Positions 63,770-64,000 of a stretch of 64,000 bases of DNA are shown here, piece after piece (the stretch's first letter is position 1; every line of letters starts with the position of its first letter). The position numbers and the translations under genes are program-made. The DNA is taken from NCBI RefSeq assembly GCF_015223355.1, contig NZ_JADFFK010000001.1:496001-560000 (forward strand), given 5' to 3'. The notes under the pieces were generated by a model that did no database searches, was not told the origin of the DNA, and saw only the letters and a program-made list of their open reading frames with translations. The stretch is from Salipiger mangrovisoli. GTDB taxonomy: Bacteria; Pseudomonadota; Alphaproteobacteria; Rhodobacterales; Rhodobacteraceae.

Positions 63770-64000
63770 GGCCGGTAGCTCGCACCGCACGGTCGGTCTT
63801 CGTGATCTCGGCCACCGCCCTGGCGCTGCACAAGGGCGGCATGACGCTTTGCGGCGGCACCATCATGGCGCTGAGAGATGCGCTCGACGCCTTCCCGCGG
63901 GCAGCATCTGACGATGAGGTTGCCGCGGCGCACGGTCGGGCGCGTGAGGTGATCTTGGCACGACTGGCCGGTGATGAGGTCGCGTTCAACGCCGCGAAAT
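63766..64000 (+). CDS. Element protein, N-terminal part (runs off window)
   Basis: 78 codons visible: RPVARTARSVFVISATALAL then HKGGMTLCGGTIMALRDALDAFPRAASDDEVAAAHGRA. Overlaps the triple-HTH gene by ATGA. It begins with a short hydrophobic stretch; no family recognised from this fragment. Confidence 0.55.
   Translation, partial: MRPVARTARSVFVISATALALHKGGMTLCGGTIMALRDALDAFPRAASDDEVAAAHGRAREVILARLAGDEVAFNAAK

Larger units (their letters stand above)
57632..64000. mobile_element. Integrated temperate-phage-like element, left part (right end outside window)
   Basis: Starting at the 3' end of tRNA-Leu are an integrase pointing toward the tRNA, an AlpA/Xis-like gene, small early genes with overlapping starts and stops, an AT-rich control region with CI- and Cro-like divergent regulators and matching operators, and plus-strand genes leading out of the window. 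No capsid, terminase or conjugation genes are visible, so phage versus other integrative element cannot be settled from this part. Confidence 0.85.

Overview
The window is high-GC alphaproteobacterial chromosome, almost certainly from the Rhodobacteraceae/Roseobacteraceae. The main evidence is a complete gene-transfer-agent (GTA) structural cluster of the Rhodobacter capsulatus type, a circularly permuted two-piece tmRNA with the tag ANNNRAPVALAA, an SspB of the alphaproteobacterial type beside fumC, and a PDH complex whose E1-beta subunit carries its own lipoyl domain. No rRNA or CRISPR array was seen.

Layout. 1-3433: lptF-lptG-lptD (LPS export, minus strand, lptD cut by the window edge), divergent from pepA-VOC-holC (3566-5924). 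5925-6477 is a 550-bp gap with a long structured hairpin, followed by a Crp/Fnr regulator. 7141-10320: a retropepsin-like protease, MarC and an ABC-F ATPase. 10645-13412: ndk, a DUF4112 gene broken by an in-frame amber codon, a Pmp3-like peptide, a TfoX C-terminal-domain protein and an aminotransferase.

13757-27813 is the GTA cluster, with homologues of orfg1 to orfg15 in canonical order: small and large terminase, portal, prohead protease, capsid, head-tail joining proteins, short tape measure, hub proteins, NlpC/P60 peptidase and the large host-specificity protein. A terminator-like hairpin lies in its leader, and a dispersed palindromic repeat interrupts it between the terminase and portal genes.

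27928-57382 is ordinary core and accessory chromosome: cysE, an MFS exporter, a periplasmic arylsulfatase, pdhA-pdhB-pdhC, ftsB-like, pgk, two overlapping cyclophilins, a FemAB/GNAT-like transferase, guaB, RHH-DUF4169-fumC, sspB, chrA, DUF1194, ssrA (tmRNA), two tandem SpoIIAA-like paralogues, mmsA with a divergent LysR regulator, a CBS protein, coaD, a DUF1127-like peptide, gap, a PepSY/cytochrome b561/membrane LuxR operon, dsbB and a YqaA-like membrane protein.

57548-57631 is tRNA-Leu(CAA), and a temperate-phage-like integrated element begins at its 3' end and runs off the window. It has an integrase pointing toward the tRNA, an AlpA/Xis-like gene, DUF4031, a chimeric remnant of a C5 methyltransferase, several small genes with overlapping start and stop codons, divergent CI/Cro-like regulators with three matching ATACG-N5-CGTAT operators, and a protein made of three tandem helix-turn-helix repeats. 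The most unusual gene is at 60056-60661: an FtsK-gamma (KOPS-reading) winged helix fused to a GapR/DUF2312 DNA-binding domain.

A composite palindromic repeat with core GCGTATTT...AGAGAAGAAG recurs at least five times in intergenic 3' regions, with one degenerate extra copy, and links otherwise unrelated loci. All assignments come from reading the sequence; no database search was run.
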